In this document: positions 17,689 through 26,367 of the stretch, piece by piece
How positions within the stretch are numbered: position 1 is the first letter of the stretch
How the letters are laid out: the number at the start of each line of letters is the position of its first letter
Assembly (NCBI RefSeq): GCF_016918735.1
Contig: NZ_JAFFPR010000042.1
Span: 1-64,000 of the forward strand
Length of the DNA: 64,000 bases
Direction of reading: 5' to 3'
Origin: Leptospira abararensis
Lineage (GTDB): Bacteria; Spirochaetota; Leptospiria; Leptospirales; Leptospiraceae
Position numbers and translations under genes: made by a program
Notes under the pieces: generated by a model
Told to the model about the DNA's origin: nothing
Seen by the model: the letters and a program-made list of their open reading frames with translations, nothing else
Databases searched by the model: none

Positions 17689-20175
17689 TTAATTCACCTG
17701 TGGTTCTGCTGGTGTCACTTTTACTTCGCTAAAAGCAAATTTACCATCCAATCCAAAGTAATAAAATCTTGGCCTTTGCGGATTGTATTGCAAATCCCAG
17801 GCATCCAAGGCGTTGTCCACCCCTACAAACCATTGGAAGTGCCCAAAAAATCTTTGCGACAAACGCAAATTTAAATTTGTATGAGGGTTCACCATTCGAT
17901 ATCCATAAGTGGGGCTCGTAGTGCAATAGGAAAGATTATTTTCTGAACAATAGTCCGAAACACCCGCAGGTAAAGCACTTAACGAGTTCGCAATGTTAGC
18001 TTGTGCCTGACTATTTATTACTGATTCTAAACCATCAAAGTTTGGTGGGAGATCAGGATTACACCAGAATGGATTTTTAACACAATAGTATGGTTGTTTC
18101 CCAAAAACCACTGCAAAAACGGACAGAGACAATCCACTTGATTTTTCATCTAACCTAATACTAAAGTTCCAACGGTGCGGGCCTCTTCCTTCAAGAGGAA
18201 GTTTTGTAAGTTCATCTCTTGTATCGGTGTATGTATATCCAACACTTGTAGATACAATCTCCGTCAGTCGAATGTTAATTGAAGATTCAATTCCTTGTGT
18301 GGTTGCTTTCTGATAGTTTGATGTTTGGTATACCAATAGGCCCGATGAATCTCTTGCCGGATTGGTTCTAAATCCAATCAAATTATCTACATTGTTATGA
18401 AACAAATTTGTACTATACCAAATCCTTTTTGTAATATCCCACTCCCAACCAAAATTATAACTCCTAGAAAGTTCTGGCTTTAGATTCGAACTCCCTACAA
18501 CCCTGTAACCGACACCTGGGTTTAAGAAATTAAAATACAAATCTTGAAAACTAGGTGCTCTATACCCAAGCCCATTGGCTGCTCGGAAACGAAACTGGTC
18601 TGTTACATCATAACGAATCGCTAGTTTCGGAAGCCACTCTCCTCCATAAATAGAATCATGATCATATCGAACTCCTGGCACAATTTGTATTCTCGGTTTG
18701 TCCGAAACTCTCCATTCATCCTGAACATAAAACGCATTCCTAAAACGATACGCATTGCCGTTAATCGTTTGTCCTTTTGTTAATTCTGGGTTAAAATCTT
18801 CATAACAAACATTTGGATAAGTACGTCGGCAATCGGGAGCAATACGTGCTGAAGAGATTTGATCTTGTAAGTTTTCCGCACCAACGGAAGTAACATGATT
18901 TTCTGAAAATTTATAATCTACTCTAGACCTAAATTCAGTCACTGCATTATCTGTTCTTTGTTGAGAATCCAGGTCATCAGCTTTTCTCTGATCCGTAGTA
19001 TATAAATCTTGGAATCTAGAATAATTGGCATTAAGGTTTACATTTACTTTTTTATTTGCTGCCCAATCCACATTGAATGCACCCATAAAGTCATGAGTTT
19101 TGTTCCTTCGATCATAGACGGTTCTTGGAAGTGACGCATCTACCGCAGTTTGATCCAAATGCCTATAATAAAATTGTCCAGTAAGAGTAAGATTATCCAA
19201 TGCATGATAGACAGTTTTATTAGATAAATTCATATCATTGAAAGCGCTACCTGAAGTTGACTCTAGAGGTGGTGAATAGTTAGGTAACCTTGTCGCCAAC
19301 AAATAGGAATTCACAATAGAAGAGTTTGCTGGATACGGATTGTAACCAGGGGCAAGAGAGGCATACCTTCCATTCCTAGGTCCCGGTGTTGCATCAGGAG
19401 TTAAATCATATCCATCCCCTTTATGCCAACCTACAGTAATGAGAGTTGATAGTTTTTCCGTTTTTGCACCAACGGATGCATAATTTCGGAACTCCATATA
19501 AGGACCGTAATACTTTTCACTTCCAGATCCTCCTAATGTTCGAAACTCGGCATATAACGGATCTTGTGCCTCTTTAGTAATGATATTAATCACACCTGCA
19601 ATAGCATCTGACCCATAAATCGCGGATGATGCTCCTTTTACAATTTCAATTCTCTCAATATCTTCCGCTTTAAAACGAGTTAGGTCAATCGAACCACTGA
19701 ACCGTCCCGTTGTCCTTTGTCCATCCACAAGGATAAGTACATTCTGTGCGGATAACCCTTGCAACCGAACTGTTTGTCCCCTTTCTCCTGATTGCGCAGG
19801 CCTCACTTCAATCCCAGGCACATTTCCAAGTGTTTGAGAAAGATCTCTGGCACCCATGGCATCAATATCTTTTCTTGTAATCACTTCTGTAGTGATTGTT
19901 GAGTCTTTCAGGAGGTTCCGCCTTCGTGTTCCCGTAACAGTGATTATATTTGATCTATCACCATTAACTTCATTTGGCTGAACACCAGACTCTCCATGTT
20001 TGGGTTGTTTTGCGGTCTCTGCTGGAACTGAACCCTGCGAAAGGTCATCTTCCTTTTTTGGATTTGTTGTTTGGGCCGAAATATCACCTAACATAAGGAT
20101 TACAAAAAAACAAAAACCTAAAGAGAAAGTGGATGTCAGGATTCTCCGATAAAATTGATACTTAATTAAATTCAT
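17689..20175 (-). CDS. TonB-dependent outer-membrane receptor, probably for heme
   Basis: The protein is 828 residues from the ATG at 20175; a TTG one codon earlier is less likely. An N-terminal signal ends near DISAQ. A TonB-box-like segment IITVTGTRR lies near residue 80. The plug domain (about 90-205) carries LSQTLGNVPGIEVR, VRLQGLSAQNVLILVDGQR and IERIEIVKGASSAIYGSDAIAGVINIIT. A 22-strand barrel follows, including RFRAANGLGYRAPSFQDLYF and LKPELSRSYNFGWEWD, and it ends in a strand with terminal aromatic character. It is the last gene of an operon with a HmuY-like lipoprotein and faces hmuTUVS, so heme is the likely substrate. This is inferred from context. Confidence 0.9.
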   Translation of the reverse strand: MNLIKYQFYRRILTSTFSLGFCFFVILMLGDISAQTTNPKKEDDLSQGSVPAETAKQPKHGESGVQPNEVNGDRSNIITVTGTRRRNLLKDSTITTEVITRKDIDAMGARDLSQTLGNVPGIEVRPAQSGERGQTVRLQGLSAQNVLILVDGQRTTGRFSGSIDLTRFKAEDIERIEIVKGASSAIYGSDAIAGVINIITKEAQDPLYAEFRTLGGSGSEKYYGPYMEFRNYASVGAKTEKLSTLITVGWHKGDGYDLTPDATPGPRNGRYASLAPGYNPYPANSSIVNSYLLATRLPNYSPPLESTSGSAFNDMNLSNKTVYHALDNLTLTGQFYYRHLDQTAVDASLPRTVYDRRNKTHDFMGAFNVDWAANKKVNVNLNANYSRFQDLYTTDQRKADDLDSQQRTDNAVTEFRSRVDYKFSENHVTSVGAENLQDQISSARIAPDCRRTYPNVCYEDFNPELTKGQTINGNAYRFRNAFYVQDEWRVSDKPRIQIVPGVRYDHDSIYGGEWLPKLAIRYDVTDQFRFRAANGLGYRAPSFQDLYFNFLNPGVGYRVVGSSNLKPELSRSYNFGWEWDITKRIWYSTNLFHNNVDNLIGFRTNPARDSSGLLVYQTSNYQKATTQGIESSINIRLTEIVSTSVGYTYTDTRDELTKLPLEGRGPHRWNFSIRLDEKSSGLSLSVFAVVFGKQPYYCVKNPFWCNPDLPPNFDGLESVINSQAQANIANSLSALPAGVSDYCSENNLSYCTTSPTYGYRMVNPHTNLNLRLSQRFFGHFQWFVGVDNALDAWDLQYNPQRPRFYYFGLDGKFAFSEVKVTPAEPQVN

Positions 20176-20198
20176 CAATCAATCCGCACCTGAACAAA

Positions 20199-20822
20199 CT
20201 ATAATATCCGCCATCGGAATTTTGGATATCCCGAAGTTCCAGCGGCATTATAATAATCTAACATTTGTAAAACGTATTTGGCTCCGTTTTCTCCGGTGAT
20301 GATGTAAACAGTGGCCTTTGCGGTAAGAATTGTATTTGAATAAGTAAACCAAGTGCCGTATCCAGCAGGCATTGGATCCAAATCCAAAGGGGCAGAAATT
20401 ACTGGATTGATACTTTCTGTTGAGCCAGAGATGGGCCCACCACCACTTGAAGATAATTGCATATCGACTACTTTTGTACATTCTGATCCTGTGTAAGTGG
20501 CAGAAAAGTCTGTTGAACCAGTGCTACATGCTCCCCCATTTCCAGCCCCGCTAGTTCCACTGTTTGTACCAATATTGTATCTTTTGAATCTTAAATCCCA
20601 GGCATCCCCCGCTCCGACGATTGCTGCATTTGCTTTTAAGTTTACATGCACCCAAGTCGTAGTGGAAGAAGCATTGATTGTTGTTCCATCGGTAGCAGAA
20701 ACTGCGTCAGTCACTAAAAGTAACATTGCAGCCGCAGAATCGTCTTCCGATGTCTTTTCTGGAATACAGTTCATAGATACAAAGATAAATGAGCCGATAA
20801 GTATAACTTTTAAAGATTTCAC
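20199..20822 (-). CDS. HmuY-like heme-binding lipoprotein
   Basis: The protein is 207 residues. I chose the GTG at 20822 because AAGGTGG sits 8 bases before it; an upstream GTG at 20834 lacks this. The signal peptide ends at SMNC (Cys19 lipidated). The region THVHVNLK-like TTWVHVNLK, then WDLRFKRYNIGTNSGTSG and a downstream AKYVLQMLDYY strand, matches the HmuY family pattern (WDxxFxRYxxxTNSGTSGxGxGG). In Porphyromonas these are surface hemophores that feed the TonB receptor HmuR. Here the gene sits directly before a TonB receptor gene, as expected. The Porphyromonas axial His pair cannot be confirmed by eye. Confidence 0.82.
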   Translation of the reverse strand: MKSLKVILIGSFIFVSMNCIPEKTSEDDSAAAMLLLVTDAVSATDGTTINASSTTTWVHVNLKANAAIVGAGDAWDLRFKRYNIGTNSGTSGAGNGGACSTGSTDFSATYTGSECTKVVDMQLSSSGGGPISGSTESINPVISAPLDLDPMPAGYGTWFTYSNTILTAKATVYIITGENGAKYVLQMLDYYNAAGTSGYPKFRWRIL

Positions 20823-20835
20823 TATTACTACCACC

Positions 20836-21645
20836 TTATGGAACAGCGAGTTGAGTTGAGGTAACTACTTTTGAAAACGAGATACCTGAATTTGCACTTA
20901 AACCAATAAACGAAAATCCTGTCGCCAGAGCAGGATCTCCGCCCGTCCAAGTAACTTCGTTTAACAAAGCATTGCCGGTAGTAAGATTTGTCCTAGTTTT
21001 GCAATTCGCAGTGTTTTTCCCTGTTACCCAAACGGTCAGGCGAGGGGGAGCTGTGGCTGTCAGATCAAAACATAGATCCACTTCTTGATCAATGAAATTG
21101 ATTAGAGAGGTCCCTGCCACAGTTGGCGCGGGTGGTGCTGTACTATTCCCGTTTGAAGTTAGATTCTTTATATTTAATTCATTTGGGCCAAAATTTGCGT
21201 ATGCGTAACCCGGAACAAATCCTCCTGTCCCACTCCCCGAATAAAAATTCATTGCGAATTGACCGGCAGCGAGTGTACTATTCCGACTAACGTCAGCAGA
21301 ATAATTTTCTGGCAACCCCACATAAAGGGAAACTGCGGTATGCCCTCCTATAATTTTCAGACCTTCAATCCTATAATGACGAACCGCGCCGACAGATGGT
21401 CGACAAAGTGCAAAAGTTCCCTTTTTGATAGCAGGCATAGTTGTTTCGACCGTACCATCTACATTCGTTTGACAAACAGTAGATGGACCAGAACTAGCAC
21501 CGACAAATACTCCAAGAAGCAGAAGACTTGTTTCGTCTGACTTTTCTTTTTCTTGGCAGAATGTGAAAAAAATTGTTGTGACTAAAAGGATCACAAACCT
21601 ACGAGCAATATTTTGAAACAAAGGATTATATAATTTTTCTTCCAT
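20836..21645 (-). CDS. Lipoprotein of unknown function in the heme locus (paralogue 2)
   Basis: The protein is 269 residues and starts at the ATG at 21645, which has an excellent AGGAGGTGA ribosome site. The N-terminus has a longer charged n-region, a hydrophobic core and FTFC (Cys30) as a possible lipobox. The body is beta-rich, with cysteines near STVCQTN, FALCRPS, DLCFDL and ANCKTR. Its C-terminal half aligns with the upstream gene's product (CFDLTATAPPRLTVWVTGKN against CLDVTQTTSGASRITLWLDGKN), so the two arose by duplication. It lies in an operon with a HmuY-like lipoprotein and a heme receptor, which suggests a surface role in heme capture. No known domain is recognised. Confidence 0.78.
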   Translation of the reverse strand: MEEKLYNPLFQNIARRFVILLVTTIFFTFCQEKEKSDETSLLLLGVFVGASSGPSTVCQTNVDGTVETTMPAIKKGTFALCRPSVGAVRHYRIEGLKIIGGHTAVSLYVGLPENYSADVSRNSTLAAGQFAMNFYSGSGTGGFVPGYAYANFGPNELNIKNLTSNGNSTAPPAPTVAGTSLINFIDQEVDLCFDLTATAPPRLTVWVTGKNTANCKTRTNLTTGNALLNEVTWTGGDPALATGFSFIGLSANSGISFSKVVTSTQLAVP

Positions 21646-21750
21646 AAGAATCACCTCCTGGTTTTGGTGTGGAATACTAAAAACAAAGAGCTGCATTCTA
21701 AACTTTTATTTAAGATTGCAACTCCTAACCACGATAAAGAAAAGTTATCT

Positions 21751-22581
21751 CTATTTTATAGCCGTTTCTGTAGAGACGGTGATTTTACCAAAACTCACAG
21801 AACCGGAGTTACTTCCTGCAGGTGCTGCTGCCAAATAAAATGTGCGTGTGTCAAGTGGAGAAAGGTTGTTTGCAAAATCACTAGGAAGTTTGTGAATCAC
21901 TGCATTTTCTGCTGTCAAAGAAGATTTTACGTTACAATTAGCACCATTCTTTCCATCTAACCAAAGTGTAATTCTTGAAGCACCTGATGTAGTTTGTGTT
22001 ACATCCAAACAAAAAGTTTTTTTCTCCCCACCGGTTTTGTTTAACTTACAATTTGTAGCTGCAGCACCGAATGTATCACACTGCGTGTCGGTTACGGTGC
22101 CAATAGGTAATTCAGCAGCAGTTAAACCCGTGTTAACTCTTACTGCGGAGGACGCTGCGTAATTAGGTTCGTAACGAATGGCAGAAGCTGGAGATCCTGA
22201 AGTAGAACGTCCATCATACATCCAAAATTGGAAGGCATTGAAATTGTTTACTAAAACATTCCCAGCAGTCGGTGCATTCAAAGCATAATCTTTCGATTTG
22301 TAACCGCCAGAAAAAATTACGCTGTGACTAAATGCATTAGAAAGATCATGGATCACAAAATGAACTCCCGCCCCACCAGCTGGATTACAGATTTCTACTG
22401 GAGTTGACAAAGTCAGCGTACTGCCGGGAGTCTCACAAGACTTTGCCCCCTCAACAAGAGAAAACAAACTTAAGAATACCGAATTATCGTTGTCTTTATT
22501 ATCTTCCTGGTCGCAGGAAATGAGTGTTAAGCTAAGGCAGGAAGCCAGGGCTACAGCAGTGAATTTGTTGAGCTTGTTCAT
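21751..22581 (-). CDS. Lipoprotein of unknown function in the heme locus (paralogue 1)
   Basis: The 276-residue protein has an AGGAGAG ribosome site and a signal peptide ending LISC (Cys23). The mature part is beta-rich and has several cysteines that could form disulfides (AKSCETPG, VEICNPAG, TQCDTFG, NCKLN, FCLDV, NCNVK) plus a histidine cluster VHFVIHDLSNAFSH near residue 75. It is paralogous to the next gene of the operon. It is the first gene downstream of the palindromes at 22598-22663, so it is probably iron- or heme-regulated. Heme binding by the His/Cys residues is possible but untested. Confidence 0.78.
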   Translation of the reverse strand: MNKLNKFTAVALASCLSLTLISCDQEDNKDNDNSVFLSLFSLVEGAKSCETPGSTLTLSTPVEICNPAGGAGVHFVIHDLSNAFSHSVIFSGGYKSKDYALNAPTAGNVLVNNFNAFQFWMYDGRSTSGSPASAIRYEPNYAASSAVRVNTGLTAAELPIGTVTDTQCDTFGAAATNCKLNKTGGEKKTFCLDVTQTTSGASRITLWLDGKNGANCNVKSSLTAENAVIHKLPSDFANNLSPLDTRTFYLAAAPAGSNSGSVSFGKITVSTETAIK

Positions 22582-22597
22582 AGGCGCTCTCCTATTT

Positions 22598-22663
22598 AAT
22601 TGATTCTGATTCTCAATTTCGCGAGCAGGGGTTTCCTGTCAATACATTTGAGAACTAGTCTCA
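22598..22663. promoter_or_regulatory. Fur-like operators between the divergent heme operons
   Basis: Two palindrome-like sites lie in the 129-base divergent gap. The first, ATTGATTCTGATTCTCAAT within 22598-22618, has ATTGA/TCAAT arms and resembles Fur-type TGAGAATCA repeats on the other strand. The second, TGAGAACTAGTCTCA at 22649-22663, has perfect TGAGA/TCTCA arms. They would control both the receptor/lipoprotein operon and hmuTUVS. The match to Fur is by eye. Confidence 0.5.
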
Positions 22664-22710
22664 TTCTCTTTTGAGATTGACACTCCCTCCTTTCCTTCAA
22701 TCCTTGGCCC

Positions 22711-23559
22711 ATGATTCGATTCCATGTAGCAAAAGAAATGGGGATTCTTTGTTTATCCCTTCTCCTCCTCACCTCCCCCGCATCTGCGGAGGCAAACCAC
22801 CGCATTATCTCTGTAAATGGGACAGTGACTGAAATTATTTACGCGCTGAAATTGGAAAACCAATTGGTTGCTGTTGATTCCACGTCCTACTTTCCGAAAC
22901 AAGCGGCCACTCTTCCAAACGTTGGGTATCAAAGAACATTAGCTACAGAAGGTATCTTAAACTTTAAACCTACCCAAATTGTTGGCTTAGAATCTGCAGG
23001 ACCACCGGCAACCATCCAAAACTTAAAAGATGCAGGCATCCCTCTCCAGTTATTCCCAGATGAGTTTAAATTAGAAACTCCAACCAAGCGCGTGTTAGAG
23101 ATAGGCAAACTTTTCAAAAAAGAAAAGGAAGCAGCTCTATTAGCAAAGACAATCAATGAACAAATTCAAAAACTAAAAATAAACAAAACCAATCTCAAAG
23201 TTTTGTTCATTTATTCGAGAAACCCTAGTTCTGTATTTATTTCTGGAACGGGAACTGCAGCACATGCCATGATTGAACTCTCAGGTGCAAAAAATGCGGT
23301 AAATGAATTTTCAGAATACAAACCTCTTACAAGCGAAGCATTGATAAAAGCAAACCCGGATATCATCCTTATGCCAGAGAAATCGGCTTTGGGCTTTGGC
23401 GGAGAAAAAGCAATTTGGGAAATCAATGGAATGGAATTTACACGAGCAGGGAAAGAAAAGAATCTAATCCTCTTAGACGACCTTCTTCTTTTAGGTTTTG
23501 GACCACGGTTACCACTTGCTCTAAAAATTCTAAATGACAAATGGAAACTCATCGAATGA
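22711..23559 (+). CDS. hmuT: Periplasmic heme-binding protein of an ABC importer
   Basis: The 282-residue periplasmic binding protein is of the helical-backbone (BtuF/HmuT) class: RIISVNGTVTEIIYAL near the N-terminus, VGYQRTLATEGILNFKPTQIV, then a long backbone helix and the second lobe IELSGAKNAVNEF. The signal peptide ends TSPASAEA. The ATG at 22711 lacks a clear ribosome site. The ATG at 22738 (MGILCLSLLLL) is a good alternative and leaves the signal intact. It delivers heme to HmuUV. Its stop overlaps the hmuU start. Confidence 0.9.
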   Translation: MIRFHVAKEMGILCLSLLLLTSPASAEANHRIISVNGTVTEIIYALKLENQLVAVDSTSYFPKQAATLPNVGYQRTLATEGILNFKPTQIVGLESAGPPATIQNLKDAGIPLQLFPDEFKLETPTKRVLEIGKLFKKEKEAALLAKTINEQIQKLKINKTNLKVLFIYSRNPSSVFISGTGTAAHAMIELSGAKNAVNEFSEYKPLTSEALIKANPDIILMPEKSALGFGGEKAIWEINGMEFTRAGKEKNLILLDDLLLLGFGPRLPLALKILNDKWKLIE

Positions 23560-24542
23560 AGAGAAAATGGCTCTTCATTCTTTTTTGTGCCGTCTTTACC
23601 ATCGTCTCCGCAGTTATATCTTCGTTACTCGGAGCGATGCATATACAGTTGGCAGATTTATTTCACAGTGATAGTATAGAGTCTCGAGTATTTTTTGAAC
23701 TTAGAGTGCCAAGGATCCTTCTTGGCTTTATGGTAGGAGGATCCTTGGCTTGGTCAGGTGCTTTAGCTCAAGGCCTCTTTCGAAATCCAATCGTTGATCC
23801 CGGCCTGATTGGTATTACAGCCGGATGTTCTTTGTTTGCAGCTATTGCCATAGTCCTCGGCGCATCCATTCCATTTTTGCATTCCTTATGGAGTGTTGTT
23901 CTCTTCTCATTTTTCGGCGGGATTTCATCCTCATTTATCATTTTCTTTTTTTCTAAGTCAAAGGGTAAAACAGATATCTTTACATTATTACTTTCCGGGA
24001 TAGCGGTGAATGCCATTTGTATTTCCGCCATTGGAATTTTGAGTTATATTGCGAACGAAGCCCAACTAAGAAATCTTTCTCTCTGGAATATGGGAAGTTT
24101 GGGCGGCGCTTCCTGGACCAATCTAAAATCCTTCTCCTGTTTTTTTATTTTTCCAATATTGATCAGTCCCTTCATCGCAAAACAATTGAATGTATTTATC
24201 TTAGGGGAACGCGAAGCAAGTCATTTGGGAATATCGACTGAACTTTTGAAAACAATCATCATTCTTCTCATCGGGGTGAGCGTGGGGGCTTGTATCTCGT
24301 TAGTAGGAAACATTGGGTTTGTTGGACTTGCAGTCCCACATATTGTCCGTTTAGCGATAGGACAAGATTACAGATATCTACTCATTTCTACTTATCTTTT
24401 AGGCGGAGGCCTACTTTGTTTTGCTGATGCGATCTGCAGAGTCATCATCGCCCCTTCCGAAATTCCAGTAGGGATAGCGACAGCCTTACTAGGCTCTCCT
24501 TTCTTTCTCAGTTTGATTCGAAAAAGGATGAACCATATATGA
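23556..24542 (+). CDS. hmuU: Heme ABC transporter permease
   Basis: The 328-residue FecCD/BtuC-type permease has about ten membrane helices. The family motifs are ELRVPRILLGFMVGGSLAWSG, QGLFRNPIVDPGLIGITAG and VSLVGNIGFVGLAVPHIVR-like SLVGNIGFVGLAVPHIVRL, which contacts the ATPase. I chose the ATG at 23556 for its ATGA overlap with hmuT; an ATG at 23541 lies inside hmuT. It also overlaps hmuV by ATGA, so the operon is fully coupled. Confidence 0.92.
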   Translation: MKRKWLFILFCAVFTIVSAVISSLLGAMHIQLADLFHSDSIESRVFFELRVPRILLGFMVGGSLAWSGALAQGLFRNPIVDPGLIGITAGCSLFAAIAIVLGASIPFLHSLWSVVLFSFFGGISSSFIIFFFSKSKGKTDIFTLLLSGIAVNAICISAIGILSYIANEAQLRNLSLWNMGSLGGASWTNLKSFSCFFIFPILISPFIAKQLNVFILGEREASHLGISTELLKTIIILLIGVSVGACISLVGNIGFVGLAVPHIVRLAIGQDYRYLLISTYLLGGGLLCFADAICRVIIAPSEIPVGIATALLGSPFFLSLIRKRMNHI

Positions 24543-25318
24543 CAATTGAAGCAATTGACCTAGATTACAGCATAGGTTCCAAACAAATACTTTCGAAAAT
24601 AGAGCTTAAAATTTGCCCAGGAGAACTTCACGTTCTCATCGGGAGAAACGGAGCTGGCAAATCATCACTCTTCCACATGTTATGCGGCGACTTAACACCG
24701 CAATATGGAAATATCTATCTAGACGGAATCGAATTGGCTAAATATTCAAAAAGTCAATTGGCAAAGGTAAGGGCTGTTTTAACACAAGAAACAAACATTA
24801 CATTCCCCATTAGTTCCGAAGAAGTAATCAGCCTTGGGCGCCATCCTCATAGAATCGATCCTCATAGGGACAGAGATATCGTTCAGACCTGTTTGAAAAT
24901 CACTGACTCAGAGGAACAGAAGGAACAAAACTATTCGACTTTATCAGGGGGAGAAAAACAAAAAATCAATTTCGGCAGGATCCTCGCCCAAGCCTGGGAA
25001 ACGCCACCAAGATATATATTTCTTGATGAACCAGTTTCTGCTTTGGACATTCCGAACCAATACAAAACTCTCAATGTATGCAAACATATGACTGAGCAGG
25101 GTTATGCAGTCTTTATGATTTTACATGACTTAAACCTCGCCGCTTTGTATGCAGATACAATTACCTTACTTCACAAAGGAAAAATTGTCCAATCTGGCAA
25201 ACCAAAGGAAGTATTAACTTTAGAAAATTTGGAAACTGCATTCGGCATGAAAGCAAAAATTCTAAATGCACCAGAAGGAAATTTCATCATTCCAGAAATC
25301 ATAGGAGAACCAATATGA
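24539..25318 (+). CDS. hmuV: Heme ABC transporter ATP-binding protein
   Basis: The 259-residue ATPase has Walker A GRNGAGKSS (residues 36-44), the Q-loop in VLTQET, signature LSGGEKQ, Walker B YIFLDEPVSALD and the switch His in ILHDLNLA. It energises heme import through HmuU. The start overlaps the hmuU stop and the end overlaps hmuS, each by ATGA. Confidence 0.93.
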   Translation: MTIEAIDLDYSIGSKQILSKIELKICPGELHVLIGRNGAGKSSLFHMLCGDLTPQYGNIYLDGIELAKYSKSQLAKVRAVLTQETNITFPISSEEVISLGRHPHRIDPHRDRDIVQTCLKITDSEEQKEQNYSTLSGGEKQKINFGRILAQAWETPPRYIFLDEPVSALDIPNQYKTLNVCKHMTEQGYAVFMILHDLNLAALYADTITLLHKGKIVQSGKPKEVLTLENLETAFGMKAKILNAPEGNFIIPEIIGEPI

Positions 25319-26367
25319 ATGAAAACTTAAAACAACAATGGGATACTCTAACCAAAGAAATGCCCAAACTCAGAATTCGAGATGCCGCCAAACATTTAAA
25401 AGTAAGTGAAGCAGAACTTCTTGCTACAAAAATTGGTCCATCAGTCAAACTACTAAAACCAGATTGGGCGGGGTTTCTAACGAACACCACAAACCTAGGT
25501 TATGTGATGGCCCTTACGAGAAACGAATCATGCGTACACGAAAGAAAAGGTGTCTATAAAAATGTATCTATCAATGGACAAACCGCACTCGCCGTTGGAG
25601 AAGATATTGATCTACGTATCTTTCTAAAAGACTGGAAGTATGGCTTTTATGTCGAGGAACCGAAAGAAACAGGAACTGCTCGTAGTTTTCAATTTTTCGA
25701 CTCCAGAGGAGACGCAGTACACAAAATCTACCAAACAGAAAAATCGACAATGGACGGTTGGGAGTTCACCAAAGGCCAATTTGTTGACGAAGACCAAATC
25801 TTCAACACACCATCGCCGGAAACAAAAATCAAAACAGAAACAAATGACCCAAAGCAAATTCCGCAATTTCTCGAAGCATGGAATAAATTAGAAGACACTC
25901 ACGATTTTTTCTCTTTAATTAGAAAGTTCAATTATTCACGAGAATTTTCACTGAAAGCTGCGAATGGGAAGTTTTCCTTCAGAGTTTCGAAAGAAGATCT
26001 ATTAAACCTTATGGAAAAAGCAAGCAAACTCGAATTGGAGATAATGATCTTTGTTGGAAACCCAGGTATGATCCAAATCCATACAGGCAAAATACAAAGG
26101 TTGGAACCCATGGGCCCTTGGTTCAATGTCCTTGATCCAGAATTTAATCTACATTTGAGAACCGATCAGATTGAATCCGTCTGGATTGTCGATAAACCAA
26201 CAAAAGACGGCCTCGTCACATCACTGGAAGTATTTGATCATGAGGAAAACCTAATCTTACAAATGTTTGGTAAAAGAAAGCCAGGTATCCCACAATCGGA
26301 TGTTTGGTTCCAGTTATCACGCGAATACGTAAAAAAAGCAGAGGAACTAAACCCTTCTCTTGTATAA
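25315..26367 (+). CDS. hmuS: Cytoplasmic heme carrier/degradation protein, HemS/HmuS family
   Basis: The 350-residue protein has two repeated halves of the HemS/ChuS fold. The first carries RIRDAAKHLKVSEAELLATKIG and VMALTRNESCVHERKGVY, the second VWIVDKPTKDGLVTSLEVFD and MFGKRKPG, all diagnostic. It binds incoming heme in the cytosol and passes it on or degrades it. It is the last gene of hmuTUVS. Its 3' end overlaps the convergent kinase gene by 21 bases. No heme oxygenase gene is seen in the window, so HmuS may be the local heme-handling enzyme. Confidence 0.92.
   Translation: MNENLKQQWDTLTKEMPKLRIRDAAKHLKVSEAELLATKIGPSVKLLKPDWAGFLTNTTNLGYVMALTRNESCVHERKGVYKNVSINGQTALAVGEDIDLRIFLKDWKYGFYVEEPKETGTARSFQFFDSRGDAVHKIYQTEKSTMDGWEFTKGQFVDEDQIFNTPSPETKIKTETNDPKQIPQFLEAWNKLEDTHDFFSLIRKFNYSREFSLKAANGKFSFRVSKEDLLNLMEKASKLELEIMIFVGNPGMIQIHTGKIQRLEPMGPWFNVLDPEFNLHLRTDQIESVWIVDKPTKDGLVTSLEVFDHEENLILQMFGKRKPGIPQSDVWFQLSREYVKKAEELNPSLV

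Noticed and set aside
20497..20859. 120-codon plus-strand frame antisense to the HmuY-like gene
   Set aside because: Its composition follows the antisense of a Thr/Ser/Gly-rich protein. The minus-strand lipoprotein has a signal peptide and family motifs, so this is a shadow.
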